64,000 nt of DNA from positions 248,001 to 312,000 of the forward strand of contig NZ_NQKW01000001.1 in the NCBI RefSeq assembly GCF_002252625.1, in the 5' to 3' direction. Position numbers and translations under genes: made by a program. Shown in pieces: positions 43,074 through 52,444 of the stretch (its first letter is position 1; every line of letters begins with the position of its first letter). Origin of the DNA: Synechococcus sp. 1G10 (GTDB lineage: Bacteria; Cyanobacteriota; Cyanobacteriia; PCC-6307; Cyanobiaceae). Below the pieces are notes generated by a model that had not been told where the DNA came from, made no database searches, and saw nothing but the letters and a program-made list of their open reading frames with translations.

Positions 43074-43862
43074 TCAACTGGATGCCGAGGTGTAGTAGCG
43101 CAGGGCGTGGCGCCACAAGCCACGGCTGAGACCCAGGGACGCCATCGCCATCCCCAGGCTCGCCAGCACCCAGGGAATGGTGGCGCGACCCAGGATCGCT
43201 TCCGCCGGAACAGTGGTGAGGAAGGCCACCGGCAACACCAGGGTGAACAGAGTGCGCAGGGCAGGGGGATAGGCGCTGACAGGAAAGCGGCCGGCCACCA
43301 ACGTGCTGCGCAGCACCTCGGTGGCATTCCAGACCTTCACGAACCAGATGCTGGTGGCCGCCAGCACGAACCAGAGGCTGTAGAGGATCAGGGCGCTGCA
43401 GAGCAACAGCAGGATGGTGCCCAGCAGGGTGAGAAGCGATGGGGTGGCCCCCGCTCGTCCCGCCGCCAGCACGATCAGCGCCAGTCCCGCCAGCACTCCT
43501 GGCAGGCCCCAGGGGGAGAAACACCGGGCCGAGAGCCAGACCTGACTGTCGATCGGCTTGAGCAACACGAAATCGAGGCTGCCGGTGCGCACATGGTTCA
43601 CGATCGCCCCCAGGTTGGGCTGGAGCAGGGTGCTGGTGAAGCCGTCGAGCAGGGTGTAGATCCCCAGCACCACCAGGGCCTCGTCCCAGCTCCAGCCACC
43701 GAGGCCATGGCCCCGGCAATAGAACAAGGCCAGCACCACCACGCTGCCAGCCAGGTTGCCCAGCACCGAGAGCAGCTCGATCAGCGCATTGGCCGGATAC
43801 TCCAGCTCGATCGCCAGCGACGACGACCAGAACTCCCGCAGGGTGCGCAGATAACGGCCCAT
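43074..43862 (-). CDS. ABC-2 transporter permease (DUF990-like), second permease
   Basis: This 262-aa protein has six hydrophobic helices. RTLREFWSSSLAIELEYPAN at the start and TGSLDFVLLKPIDSQVWLSA in the middle are typical of the permease pair that accompanies ABC-2 exporters of the DUF990 type. It overlaps the upstream permease stop by one base (TGATG). Together with the ATPase and the first permease it forms an exporter; the substrate is unknown. Confidence 0.85.
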   Translation of the reverse strand: MGRYLRTLREFWSSSLAIELEYPANALIELLSVLGNLAGSVVVLALFYCRGHGLGGWSWDEALVVLGIYTLLDGFTSTLLQPNLGAIVNHVRTGSLDFVLLKPIDSQVWLSARCFSPWGLPGVLAGLALIVLAAGRAGATPSLLTLLGTILLLLCSALILYSLWFVLAATSIWFVKVWNATEVLRSTLVAGRFPVSAYPPALRTLFTLVLPVAFLTTVPAEAILGRATIPWVLASLGMAMASLGLSRGLWRHALRYYTSASS

Positions 43863-44650
43863 CAGGCCCCCATCGCCGCGTAACGCCGCAGTCCGGCGCG
43901 CCAGAGCAGCAGGTAAAGAGGCAGGAGCAGGGCTATCCAGGCGGCCATCGTCGCCAGCCCCCCCAGCAGATCCACCTCGCCGCCTGAGAGCAGCCGGGCA
44001 GGAAAGTCGACCATCGAAGGAAACGGAGTGGCCGCAGCCAGGCGGCGCAATCCGGGGGGAAACGCCTCCAGCGGCGCCACCAGCCCGGAGAGGAACAGGT
44101 ATGGAATCAGCAGCAGACGATCCAGGGCCGCCGCTCGCTCGCTCCAGAAGCAGGCCATGGTGATCACCGACTGCAACAGGAAGCGCAGCAGAAAGGCCAG
44201 GTGGGTCACCAGCAAGCCCAGCAACCAGGTGGAGGGCGGCGGCCAGCCGCTTGCCCCCGCCCCAAGCAGCCAGACCGCCAGCACGATCGCCAGCACGAAG
44301 GGCACCCGGGTGGCCTGCTCGGCGATGTGGGAGGCCAGATAGCGCCAGAAGGGGTGCAGCGGTTGCAGCAGATAGGGGGAGAGGCGCCCCTGCAGGGCGT
44401 CTTCCTCGAAGATATGGATCACCCACACCACCGTGAACTGACGCACAACGAAGGCCGCCAGGAAATAGCGGGTCAGCTCCGCCGGGCTGAGGCTGAGATC
44501 AGCGGCCGCAGCGGCACCGCTCCACAGGGCCAGCATGATCAGGGGCAGGAGGCCGGAGAGGGCCCAGAGCGCGATCTCAGCTCGGTACTCGAGCATGTAG
44601 GCGTACTGGACAGAGAGCAGCACCCTCGCCAGCCGCAGCGTGCGGCTCAT
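43862..44650 (-). CDS. ABC-2 transporter permease, first permease
   Basis: This 262-aa permease has six transmembrane helices with VVWVIHIFEEDALQGRLSPYLLQP, the loop common to the ABC-2 permeases that pair with a second DUF990-like subunit. Its start overlaps the ATPase stop by 4 bases. Both permeases are about the same length and plausibly form a heterodimer. Confidence 0.85.
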   Translation of the reverse strand: MSRTLRLARVLLSVQYAYMLEYRAEIALWALSGLLPLIMLALWSGAAAAADLSLSPAELTRYFLAAFVVRQFTVVWVIHIFEEDALQGRLSPYLLQPLHPFWRYLASHIAEQATRVPFVLAIVLAVWLLGAGASGWPPPSTWLLGLLVTHLAFLLRFLLQSVITMACFWSERAAALDRLLLIPYLFLSGLVAPLEAFPPGLRRLAAATPFPSMVDFPARLLSGGEVDLLGGLATMAAWIALLLPLYLLLWRAGLRRYAAMGA

Positions 44651-45630
44651 GCCACCGCCGCCTCACGGAACAGGCGGCCGATGATCTCCTCCACCGGCGG
44701 ATCACTGACCTCCAGATCGAGCACGGGAAAGGTCGAGAGCAACCGAGAGATGGTTCCCGTGAGCTGATCCCTCGACACCAGCAGCCGCACCCGATGGCCC
44801 GCCAGAGATTCGAGCTCGCCGAAACCACGGAAGGCCTCCGGCGGGTAGACCGCCCCCAGATCGCAGCAGACTTCCCGGTAGGGAGCGAGCTGCTGGGTCA
44901 GCTCCTGCAGGCTGCCGTCGTAGAAGAGCTGGCCCTGATGAATCAGCAGCACTCGCTGGCAGAGGGCAGTGATATCGCCCATGTAGTGGCTGGTGAGCAG
45001 CACCGTGGCGCCGGTGCGACGGTTGTAGTCGGCGAGGAACTCACGCACCCGCACCTGGGCGTTCACATCCAGCCCGAGGGTGGGTTCATCAAGAAAAAGC
45101 ACGGAGGGGCGATGCAGCAGCGATGCCAGCAACTCGGCCTTCATGCGCTGGCCGAGAGAGAGCTTGCGCACCGGCCGGCGCAGCTCCTCCCCGAGCTCCA
45201 GCATCTCGGCCAGTTCGTCGATGCGGCGGCGCGCTTCGGGCTCGCTGATGCCGTACACCGCCGCGTTGACCCGCAGGGAATCGAGCGGAGGCAGATCCCA
45301 GATCAGCTGCTGCTTCTGCCCCATCACCAGGGTGATCGTGCGCAGAAAAGCCGCCTGACGGCGAAAGGGCCTGAAGCCGGCCACCTCCACCTCCCCGGCA
45401 CTGGGCTCGATCAGGCCGGTGAGCATTTTTAGGGTGGTGGTCTTGCCAGCACCATTGGCCCCCAGAAAACCCACCACCTCGCCGGACTCGATCGTGAAGC
45501 TGACGTCCCGTACGGCCGGGATGTCCTTCAGCCGGCGGGCAAAGAAATGGCGCAGAGTTCCTCCCAGACCCGGCATCTTGTCGGCCACCCGGAAGCTTTT
45601 GCCAAGCCCGCGGGCATGGATGATCGCCAT
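44647..45630 (-). CDS. ABC exporter ATP-binding subunit
   Basis: This 327-aa ATPase has Walker A FLGANGAGKTTT, the ABC signature LSLGQRMKAELLASLLH, Walker B VLFLDEPTLGLD and the switch histidine in LLTSHYMGD. The C-terminal 90 residues form the extra domain usual for ABC-2 exporter ATPases. It is the first gene of the three-gene operon, which runs to 43074. Confidence 0.93.
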   Translation of the reverse strand: MAIIHARGLGKSFRVADKMPGLGGTLRHFFARRLKDIPAVRDVSFTIESGEVVGFLGANGAGKTTTLKMLTGLIEPSAGEVEVAGFRPFRRQAAFLRTITLVMGQKQQLIWDLPPLDSLRVNAAVYGISEPEARRRIDELAEMLELGEELRRPVRKLSLGQRMKAELLASLLHRPSVLFLDEPTLGLDVNAQVRVREFLADYNRRTGATVLLTSHYMGDITALCQRVLLIHQGQLFYDGSLQELTQQLAPYREVCCDLGAVYPPEAFRGFGELESLAGHRVRLLVSRDQLTGTISRLLSTFPVLDLEVSDPPVEEIIGRLFREAAVA

Positions 45631-45675
45631 TTCAGAGCGGCCTTCGGTGCCGGGTGATTGCCATATCGCCGACGC

Positions 45676-46101
45676 TCAATCCTCTCCCTCGTCTTCGAGC
45701 AGCAGGGAATGAAAGGCGGTGTAGAGATCGGCGTGCTCCGCCGCCAGGCTGGGCTCAGCTCTGGGGGGAGTGCTGCGGCCAGGGCCTGATCGCCGGCTGG
45801 GCTGGCTGGCTGGGACGGCGGCCTGGCCGCCCTGAACGCGTCGCTCACTTGCCTGCTGGGCCAAGCGGCTCGCCTCAAGACCGCGCAAGCGCTCCATCAG
45901 GTGGGGCGGAACGTTGCCGTCTGGGCTCACCTGCATCAGCTCACGGAAGAGCTGCTCAGGGTCACGCTCAAGCTCCACCTGATGGCGTTGCTCACTGGCC
46001 CTGGGCCTGGCAGTGGCAGGCGGCACCGGTGCAGGCAGGGGCTGGGGCAGCTGCCGGCCGAGCTGGCGGAGGCGCTCGAGGCTGTGGGCGTCGAAGCTCA
46101 T
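45676..46101 (-). CDS. Conserved hypothetical protein
   Basis: This 141-aa polar protein starts at ATG 46101. It contains SLERLRQLGRQLPQPL, EQLFRELMQVSPDGNVPPHLMERLRGL (cited in parts), and an acidic C-terminus, and is predicted to be mostly helical with a Pro/Ala/Arg-rich linker. I recognise it only as a conserved cyanobacterial protein of unknown function. It lies 45 bp upstream of the ABC ATPase on the same strand. Confidence 0.6.
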   Translation of the reverse strand: MSFDAHSLERLRQLGRQLPQPLPAPVPPATARPRASEQRHQVELERDPEQLFRELMQVSPDGNVPPHLMERLRGLEASRLAQQASERRVQGGQAAVPASQPSRRSGPGRSTPPRAEPSLAAEHADLYTAFHSLLLEDEGED

Positions 46102-46120
46102 GGCAGCAGGGGCTTGGGTG

Positions 46121-46627
46121 TCAGGAACAGCCGAGGGTGTCGCGGGTGGCACGGCCCGTGACGGGGTTGGTGCCGCTGGCGATGGCGCACAGGGAGGTGA
46201 GCACATCGGCGCGCAGGGGCACGTTGGTGAAATCAGCGCCCTCGATCGCCACGTTCACAAACTTGGTGTTGAACGCAAAGGCATCCTCCAGCACTGCATC
46301 GCGCAGGTCGGTGCCTTCCAGCACGGCCGAATCCAGGGTGGCCTCGCGCAGGTCGACGCCGTGCAGGTCGGCGTCCTGGAGCTTGGCGCCGAAAAGGCTG
46401 GCATTGCGCAGGTCGGAACCGGAGAGATCGGCGTCGCGCAGGTTGGTGAGATTGAAGGTGACGCCCCGCAGATCGGCGTCGTGGAAATCAGCGCCGATCA
46501 GCACCTGTTTGGCGTAGTCCATGGCGGCAGTGGCCGGAGCAGCCTGCAGCAACAACAGCAGTGCCAGCAGGCCGCAGCCCATCCAGGCCACCAGGCCCGA
46601 GACCAGGGAACGCAGCAGGGCAGCCAT
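46121..46627 (-). CDS. Pentapeptide-repeat protein, exported
   Basis: This 168-aa protein has a signal sequence (about 1-35, ending PATAAMD) followed by seven to eight consecutive A(D/N)LxX pentapeptide repeats (ADLRG, ADLSG, ADLHG), which fold into a right-handed beta-helix. The C-terminus holds a Cys pair (SLCAIASG and DTLGCS) that probably forms a disulfide. Similar thylakoid-lumen pentapeptide proteins occur in cyanobacteria; their function is unknown. Confidence 0.88.
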   Translation of the reverse strand: MAALLRSLVSGLVAWMGCGLLALLLLLQAAPATAAMDYAKQVLIGADFHDADLRGVTFNLTNLRDADLSGSDLRNASLFGAKLQDADLHGVDLREATLDSAVLEGTDLRDAVLEDAFAFNTKFVNVAIEGADFTNVPLRADVLTSLCAIASGTNPVTGRATRDTLGCS

Positions 46628-46678
46628 GGCATGGACGAGACAGCCAGGGAACCCTAGGAAAAGCCGGCGACCAGACCC

Positions 46679-47089
46679 TTGCTCCAGAGCAGAACGCAAC
46701 GCGCCCGAAGCAGCAGCGCCCTGCCAGGGGTCTGGGCTGAGCAGCGCGCCTGGCGACTGCTGCGCGACCGGGGCTGGCAGCTCCTCGCCAGCCGCTGGCG
46801 TTGCCGCTGGGGGGAGCTGGACCTGGTGGTGACCAAACCTGGCCGACTGCTGGTGGTGGAAGTGAAAGGCCGCCACCGCTGCGGCGCCGATGGCTGGGGG
46901 GTGGCCGCCCTTGGAGCGATCAAACGCCGGCGTCTGGCCAGGGCCCTGAGCTGCTGGCTGGCCGAACACCCAGAGCAGGCCCAGCTGCCTCTGGAAGTGG
47001 TCTGCGCCCTGGTGCCCCTGCCGCCGGCGCACGGTGCGGTGCGCTGGCTGCGCCTCGAATCCCTCGCAGCAGCTCAAGGGGACGGCTGA
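46679..47089 (+). CDS. YraN family putative endonuclease (UPF0102)
   Basis: This 136-aa protein has the UPF0102 core: [43 protein letters not shown] (cited in parts), with the GELDLV...VEVK nuclease motif of the Holliday-junction-resolvase-like fold. The start is TTG 46679, with no better candidate seen. It is divergent from the pentapeptide gene. Confidence 0.82.
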   Translation: MLQSRTQRARSSSALPGVWAEQRAWRLLRDRGWQLLASRWRCRWGELDLVVTKPGRLLVVEVKGRHRCGADGWGVAALGAIKRRRLARALSCWLAEHPEQAQLPLEVVCALVPLPPAHGAVRWLRLESLAAAQGDG

Positions 47090-47127
47090 GAACTCGCTGG
47101 CCAAAGCAGCGGAAGAGTGAGCTCCTG

Positions 47128-47478
47128 TCAGAGACCTGGCGGCTGATCTGCTGGAGGATCAGAGCGCTGCTCGGTTGGCGGCTGGCTGAACTCCACGGTG
47201 CAGCGGTAGCGGAAGTTGCCAGTGCCCACCGACATCTCCTGACAGCGGTGCCGGCCCGGTATGGCCCCCCGCGGCACCAGTTGCCGGGCCCGCTGAAGCG
47301 CATTGCCCCTGTCCCAGACCGAGTCGGCGCTGACGCTGCCGGAGTGGGCCGGCGCCAGCCCAACCAGATTGGGCAGAACGGCGGCCAAACAACCCAGCCA
47401 CCACGGCACCCGCCGAACCAGGCCAAACCTGGGGAAGCGGACGGAGTGGATCAAAGGACTGATGAGGACGGTGGCCAT
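47128..47478 (-). CDS. Exported hypothetical protein
   Basis: This 116-aa protein starts at ATG 47478 with a positively charged, hydrophobic N-terminus ([20 protein letters not shown]) resembling a signal peptide. The mature part [36 protein letters not shown] contains two cysteines and is predicted to be a small beta-rich domain. I recall similar conserved secreted proteins in cyanobacteria but no function. Confidence 0.68.
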   Translation of the reverse strand: MATVLISPLIHSVRFPRFGLVRRVPWWLGCLAAVLPNLVGLAPAHSGSVSADSVWDRGNALQRARQLVPRGAIPGRHRCQEMSVGTGNFRYRCTVEFSQPPTEQRSDPPADQPPGL

Positions 47479-47556
47479 CGCAGCCGGGCAGGTCTGTAAG
47501 CCAGAGATAGCCAGAGATCAGCCGCTCGGCCGGGCAATCTGGAAGGATCGCCAGTG

Positions 47557-48423
47557 ATGCCCATGTCCTTCGGGGGCCACCACACCCGCAAGCGCTTCGG
47601 TCAGCACTGGCTCACCGACGGCAGCGTGCTGGAGCGGATCGTGGCGGCGGCGGAGCTGCAGCCGGGGGAGCGGGTGCTGGAGGTGGGCCCGGGCCGCGGA
47701 GCCCTCACGGAACGGCTCCTGGCCACATCGCTGGCGGAGCTCCATGCGATCGAACTCGACCGTGACCTCGTGGCCGGCCTGCGCCACCAGTTCGCTGGCG
47801 ACGAACGCTTCCAACTGCTGGAGGGCGACGTGTTGCGCCTGGATCTACCAGCGACGGACAAGGTGGTGGCCAACATCCCTTACAACATCACAGGTCCCCT
47901 GCTGGAGCGGCTGGTCGGCCGGCTTGACCGCCCCCTGGCCAGTCCCTATCGGCGTCTGGTGCTGCTCGTGCAGCAGGAAGTGGGCGAGCGCATCCGGGCG
48001 GTGGCCGGCAGCAGCGCCTTCAGCGCCCTGAGCGTGCGCCTCCAACTGCTGGCCCGCTGCAGCTCGGTCTGCGCCGTACCACCCCGCTGCTTCCAGCCGC
48101 CACCGCGGGTGATGTCGGAGGTGATCGTGCTCGATCCACTGCCGCCATCCGAGCGGCTGGATCCGGAGCAGGCCGGGCGGCTCGAGGGGCTGCTCAAGCG
48201 CTGCTTCTCTGCCCGTCGCAAGATGCTGAGGAACAGTCTGGCCGGGCTCTGGCCCGAAGAAGAGCTGAGCGAGCGGGCCCAGCGGGCGGGGGTCTCCCTC
48301 CAGCAGCGGCCCCAGGAGCTCTCCCCCCAGCGCTGGGTGGAGCTGACCCGCCAGCTGTACCTCTCGCCACAGAGCCCACGTGAGTGCCACGCACCCATCC
48401 CAGATCCAACCGCCCATGGTTGA
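47557..48423 (+). CDS. rsmA: 16S rRNA (adenine1518/1519-N6)-dimethyltransferase
   Basis: This 288-aa SAM-dependent enzyme dimethylates two adenines in the 3' helix of 16S rRNA. It begins with the signature [20 protein letters not shown], then the SAM motif [16 protein letters not shown], then [18 protein letters not shown] (NIPY catalytic motif). ATG 47557, GTG 47554 and ATG 47563 are all possible starts. It overlaps ispE by 8 bases in another frame, a common pairing in bacteria (ksgA-ispE). Confidence 0.95.
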   Translation: MPMSFGGHHTRKRFGQHWLTDGSVLERIVAAAELQPGERVLEVGPGRGALTERLLATSLAELHAIELDRDLVAGLRHQFAGDERFQLLEGDVLRLDLPATDKVVANIPYNITGPLLERLVGRLDRPLASPYRRLVLLVQQEVGERIRAVAGSSAFSALSVRLQLLARCSSVCAVPPRCFQPPPRVMSEVIVLDPLPPSERLDPEQAGRLEGLLKRCFSARRKMLRNSLAGLWPEEELSERAQRAGVSLQQRPQELSPQRWVELTRQLYLSPQSPRECHAPIPDPTAHG

Positions 48424-49426
48424 CCCTCTCTCAGCTGAAACCCGCTCGGCCCCCGTGCTGGTGGAGGCCCCGGCCAAGATCAACCTGCATCTGGAAGTGC
48501 TCGGGCTGCGCAGCGATGGCTTCCACGAGCTGGCGATGGTGATGCAGAGCCTCGATCTGGCCGATCGCCTGGCCATCGAGCCGCGAGGCGATGGGGCGAT
48601 CGTGCTGCGCTGCCACGACAGCACCCTTCCCACCGACGGGAGCAACCTTGTGGTGCGGGCCGCCGAGCTGCTCAGGCAGCACGCCGGCCGGCCGGAGCTT
48701 GGGGCCACGATCGAGCTCGAGAAGCGCATTCCGATCGGCGCCGGCCTGGCCGGCGGCTCCAGCGACGGAGCCGCTGCCCTGCTGGGCCTGAACCGGCTCT
48801 GGGGGCTCCAGCTCGGCGACAGCACCCTGCAGCAGCTGGCGGCGGAGCTCGGTTCGGATGTGCCCTTCACACTCTCCGGCGGCACCCAGCTGTGCTTCGG
48901 CCGAGGTGAAATCCTCGAGCCGGTGCCCCTGCCTGAAGCAGGTCCGCGCGCCCTGGGACCCCAGGGGCCCGAAGAGCTGGGGGTGCTGCTGATCAAAGAC
49001 CCGGCCGCCAGTGTCTCCACTCCCTGGGCCTATGGCCGTTGCCGTGAGCTGCGGGGAGATTTCTATCTCGAATACGAGAGCGACTTCGAACAACGGCGGC
49101 AGAACCTGCGCGATGGAGCGCTGCTGGCCGCTCTGCATGGGGAGAGAGCCCTGCCGCCCCTGCGCAACGACCTGCAGGCGGTGGTGGAGTCGGAGCAGCA
49201 GAGCGTGCGAACGGGGCTGGCCCTGCTGCGTCAGGCGATCGATCCCCTGGCGGTGGCGATGAGCGGGTCAGGGCCCAGCCTGTTCGCCCTCTTCCCTGGA
49301 CTGGAGCGGGCCGAGGCAGCCCGTGACCAGCTCAGGGATCGCCTCGCCGATGGAGGATTCGAGGTCTGGTGCTGCCGCTGCCGCAGCATGGGGGTGAGGA
49401 TCGTGCAACCAGACCAGGCCCCATGA
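48416..49426 (+). CDS. ispE: 4-diphosphocytidyl-2-C-methyl-D-erythritol kinase
   Basis: This 336-aa GHMP kinase phosphorylates CDP-methylerythritol in the MEP pathway. The opening [22 protein letters not shown], the ATP loop [20 protein letters not shown] (cited in part) and the C-terminal [14 protein letters not shown] are diagnostic. I chose ATG 48416, close to the conserved opening; GTG 48380 is possible. It shares a start/stop overlap with the downstream DUF3082 gene. Confidence 0.95.
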   Translation: MVDPLSAETRSAPVLVEAPAKINLHLEVLGLRSDGFHELAMVMQSLDLADRLAIEPRGDGAIVLRCHDSTLPTDGSNLVVRAAELLRQHAGRPELGATIELEKRIPIGAGLAGGSSDGAAALLGLNRLWGLQLGDSTLQQLAAELGSDVPFTLSGGTQLCFGRGEILEPVPLPEAGPRALGPQGPEELGVLLIKDPAASVSTPWAYGRCRELRGDFYLEYESDFEQRRQNLRDGALLAALHGERALPPLRNDLQAVVESEQQSVRTGLALLRQAIDPLAVAMSGSGPSLFALFPGLERAEAARDQLRDRLADGGFEVWCCRCRSMGVRIVQPDQAP

Positions 49427-49737
49427 GCACTCCGGAGCCAACCGAGTCCAAGCCAAGCGCCCCTCGCAAGGGACCGCTCAGTTTCCTCTCCGGCGCCCTC
49501 ACCAGTGGGCTGCTGGCCTGGGTCAGCCTGGGCCTGAGCGTGCGGGTGGTGGGTTGGTACAGCCTGCATCCGCCGCACTACAGCAAGGCCTTTGCCCAGA
49601 GCATCGGCACGGCCATGAAGACGCTGGTGGTGGGCATGAGCTTTCTGGCCACCTTCACCTTTGCCTTCGTCGCCCTGGGGCTGAGCCTTGTCTTCATTCG
49701 CAGCTTGCTGCCGGTTGAAAAGGGCGAGGCTTCCTAA
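49423..49737 (+). CDS. DUF3082 family membrane protein
   Basis: This 104-aa protein has a Pro/Ser-rich N-terminus and two transmembrane helices ([20 protein letters not shown] and [20 protein letters not shown]). [21 protein letters not shown] (cited in part) is typical of DUF3082, found in cyanobacteria and plastids. It overlaps the ispE stop (ATGA). Function is unknown. Confidence 0.85.
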   Translation: MSTPEPTESKPSAPRKGPLSFLSGALTSGLLAWVSLGLSVRVVGWYSLHPPHYSKAFAQSIGTAMKTLVVGMSFLATFTFAFVALGLSLVFIRSLLPVEKGEAS

Positions 49738-49761
49738 GCTTCCAGCGAGCCTGACAACGCC

Positions 49762-49857
49762 ATGACTCCCCACGACCTCGGCCTGCTGGCCCTGTTGCTC
49801 TCCCCTGGCATGCTGCTCTCGGTGCTGTTGCTGGCCACCTTCGCCGCCGGGGGCTGA
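49762..49857 (+). CDS. 31-residue single-helix membrane peptide
   Basis: A frame ATG 49762 to TGA 49857 encodes MTPHDLGLLALLL followed by SPGMLLSVLLLATFAAGG, one transmembrane helix with an N-terminal PHD cap. It lies between DUF3082 and pdhB on the same strand, in otherwise unexplained sequence, and resembles tiny thylakoid proteins in size and topology. No homologue can be named by eye. Confidence 0.5.
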   Translation: MTPHDLGLLALLLSPGMLLSVLLLATFAAGG

Positions 49858-49938
49858 GCCCGACCAGCAACCGCCGGGAGCCGAAGCCTGAGATAAGTTG
49901 GCCGCTCCACCGGCAATCGCCGGGCTCGCAGACCGTCC

Positions 49939-50922
49939 GTGGCCGAGACCCTTCTCTTCAACGCCCTGCGCGATGCCATCGACGAGGAGATGGCCCGCGA
50001 TCCCTACGTTTGCGTGTTCGGGGAGGACGTCGGCCAATACGGCGGGTCCTACAAAGTCACCAAGGATCTCTACGAGAAGTACGGCGAACTGCGGGTGCTC
50101 GACACTCCGATTGCCGAGAACAGTTTCACGGGCATGGCCGTCGGTGCCGCGATGACCGGCCTGCGACCGATCGTGGAGGGCATGAACATGGGTTTCCTGC
50201 TGCTGGCCTTCAACCAGATCTCCAACAACATGGGAATGCTGCGCTATACCAGCGGCGGCAACTACACCATTCCCACGGTGGTGCGCGGTCCCGGGGGTGT
50301 GGGGCGCCAGCTGGGAGCTGAGCACAGCCAGCGCCTCGAGGCTTATTTCCACGCCGTGCCCGGCATCAAGATCGTGGCGGTGAGCACCCCGACGAACGCC
50401 AAGGGGCTGATGAAGGCTGCTATCCGCGACAACAACCCAGTGCTCTTTTTCGAGCACGTGCTCCTCTACAACCTCAGCGAGGAGATTCCAGAGGGGGATT
50501 ACATCTGCTCTCTCGACCAGGCGGAGGTGGTGCAGGAAGGCACGGACGTCACGATCCTAACCTATTCACGGATGCGCTACCACTGCCTGAAGGCGGTGGA
50601 GCAGCTTGAGGCTGATGGTGTGAGTGTGGAACTGATCGATCTGGTCAGCCTTAAACCCTTCGACATGAAGACCATTACCCGCTCGATCCGCAAGACCCAC
50701 AAGGTGCTGGTGGTGGAGGAGTGCATGAAAACCGGTGGCATCGGCGCCGAATTGCTGGCCCTGATCACCGAGCACTGCTTCGATGATCTCGACGCCCGGC
50801 CCGTACGCCTTTCCAGCCAGGACATTCCCACCCCCTACAACGGCGCGCTCGAGAATCTGACGATCATCCAGCCCCACCAGATCGTCGCGGCGGCACGCCA
50901 GCTCAAGGCAGGCACGATCTGA
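49939..50922 (+). CDS. pdhB: Pyruvate dehydrogenase E1 component, beta subunit
   Basis: This 327-aa subunit (GTG 49939) makes acetyl-CoA from pyruvate with E1 alpha, E2 and E3. The beta-subunit pattern [39 protein letters not shown] and [18 protein letters not shown] (each cited in part) is clear. It begins a run with secD and secF, as in other picocyanobacteria. The alpha subunit is not in the window. Confidence 0.95.
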   Translation: MAETLLFNALRDAIDEEMARDPYVCVFGEDVGQYGGSYKVTKDLYEKYGELRVLDTPIAENSFTGMAVGAAMTGLRPIVEGMNMGFLLLAFNQISNNMGMLRYTSGGNYTIPTVVRGPGGVGRQLGAEHSQRLEAYFHAVPGIKIVAVSTPTNAKGLMKAAIRDNNPVLFFEHVLLYNLSEEIPEGDYICSLDQAEVVQEGTDVTILTYSRMRYHCLKAVEQLEADGVSVELIDLVSLKPFDMKTITRSIRKTHKVLVVEECMKTGGIGAELLALITEHCFDDLDARPVRLSSQDIPTPYNGALENLTIIQPHQIVAAARQLKAGTI

Positions 50923-50923
50923 G

Positions 50924-52438
50924 ATGGCACGCCAGCAGGGGTTGTTTGCCCTGATCCTTGCCCTGGCGATCGCCGCCGGGGCCGTTCTGTTCAGCTTCCC
51001 CCTACAGCTCGGTCTGGATCTGCGAGGCGGCAGCCAGCTCACCCTGCAGGTGCTGCCTGCCGGCGCCATCAAAACGGTGAAGCGAGAGCAGCTGGAGGCC
51101 GTCAAGGAGGTGCTCGACCGCCGTGTCAACGGCCTGGGCGTGGCCGAATCCACCCTCCAGACCATCGGTGAAGACCAGCTGGTGCTGCAGCTTCCGGGCG
51201 AGCAGGACCCCACCCGGGCCGCCAAGGTGTTCGGCACCACCGCTCTGCTCGAATTCCGCTCCCAGAAGCCCGGCACCGAGAAGGAGATGCAGGGTCTGCT
51301 GCGGCTCAAACGCCAGGCCCAGGCCGTGCTCGACCTCAGCCGGCGGCGCACCCTGGAGGATCAGGCCCAACCCGCGGCACCAGGCAAGCCACCAGCCCCG
51401 GCCCCCAGCTTCCCCGCCGAGGATCTGGCCAAGGCCCTGCGGGAACTCGGGGTGGAGGTGCCGGCAGGGGCCGGCGAAACCGAGCAGATCGAAGCCCTGC
51501 TCGATGAAGTCAACAAACGGGTGGTGGCCCTCTACGAGCCAGCCCTGCTCACCGGCAAGGACCTGGTCAGCGCCGGCCGGCAGCAGCAGCAGACCGGCAC
51601 CGGCTGGGACGTGACCCTGAGCTTCAACCGCGAGGGCGGCGAGGCCTTCGCCAAACTCACCCAGTCGATCGCCGGCAGCAATCGCCTGCTCGGCATCGTG
51701 CTCGATGGCCGCTCGATCAGCGAAGCTTCGGTGAGCAAGGAGTTCGCCGTAGCCGGCATCACCGGCGGCTCCGCCAGCATCACCGGCAATTTCACGCCCG
51801 AAGAAGCACGGGATCTGGAAGTTCAGCTCCGGGGCGGCTCCCTGCCCCTGCCGGTGAAGATCGTCGAGGTGCGCACGGTCGGCCCCATGCTCGGCGCCGA
51901 GAACATCCGCACCAGCCTGGTGGCCGCCCTGTCGGGGCTGGTCCTGGTGGCGATGTTCATGGTGGTGGTCTATCGGCTTCCCGGAGCGGTCGCAGTGGCG
52001 GCCCTCAGCCTGTATGCCCTGTTCAACCTGGCCATCTACGCCCTGATCCCGGTCACACTGACCCTCCCTGGGATCGCCGGTTTCATCCTCTCAATCGGCA
52101 TGGCGGTCGACGCCAACGTGCTGATCTTCGAGCGAGTCAAGGAGGAGCTGCGCGCCGGAACCACCCTGATCCGCTCGATGGACTCCGGCTTCTCCCTGGC
52201 CTTCTCCTCGATTCTCGATGGCCACGTCACCGGACTGATCAGCTGTGTGTCCCTCTTCGCCCTGGGAACCGGCCTGGTCAAGGGCTTTGCCGTGACCCTC
52301 GGCATCGGGCTGCTGCTCAGCCTCTTCACTGCTCTTTCCTGCACCCGTGTGTTGTTGCGCCTGATGATGAGTTACCCCGCGCTTCGTCGAGCCAGCTACT
52401 TCCTGCCCAGCCGTGAACTGCCCTCGTCAGCCGCCTGA
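50924..52438 (+). CDS. secD: Protein translocase subunit SecD
   Basis: This 504-aa membrane protein has one N-terminal helix, a large periplasmic domain (about 30-310) with GLDLRGGSQLTLQVL, DRRVNGLGVAEST and ITGNFTPEEARDLEVQLRGG (cited in parts), and five C-terminal helices with GMAVDANVLIFERVKEEL. It uses the proton gradient to help SecYEG export. Its start lies one base after pdhB, and secF follows after 6 bp. Confidence 0.95.
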   Translation: MARQQGLFALILALAIAAGAVLFSFPLQLGLDLRGGSQLTLQVLPAGAIKTVKREQLEAVKEVLDRRVNGLGVAESTLQTIGEDQLVLQLPGEQDPTRAAKVFGTTALLEFRSQKPGTEKEMQGLLRLKRQAQAVLDLSRRRTLEDQAQPAAPGKPPAPAPSFPAEDLAKALRELGVEVPAGAGETEQIEALLDEVNKRVVALYEPALLTGKDLVSAGRQQQQTGTGWDVTLSFNREGGEAFAKLTQSIAGSNRLLGIVLDGRSISEASVSKEFAVAGITGGSASITGNFTPEEARDLEVQLRGGSLPLPVKIVEVRTVGPMLGAENIRTSLVAALSGLVLVAMFMVVVYRLPGAVAVAALSLYALFNLAIYALIPVTLTLPGIAGFILSIGMAVDANVLIFERVKEELRAGTTLIRSMDSGFSLAFSSILDGHVTGLISCVSLFALGTGLVKGFAVTLGIGLLLSLFTALSCTRVLLRLMMSYPALRRASYFLPSRELPSSAA

Positions 52439-52444
52439 GCACCC

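Noticed and set aside
46255-46500. Regularly spaced GCGCAGGTCGG-like DNA repeats that could suggest a repeat array
   Set aside because: They encode the pentapeptide repeats of the exported protein and follow the 15-base periodicity of its code; not a CRISPR or intergenic repeat.
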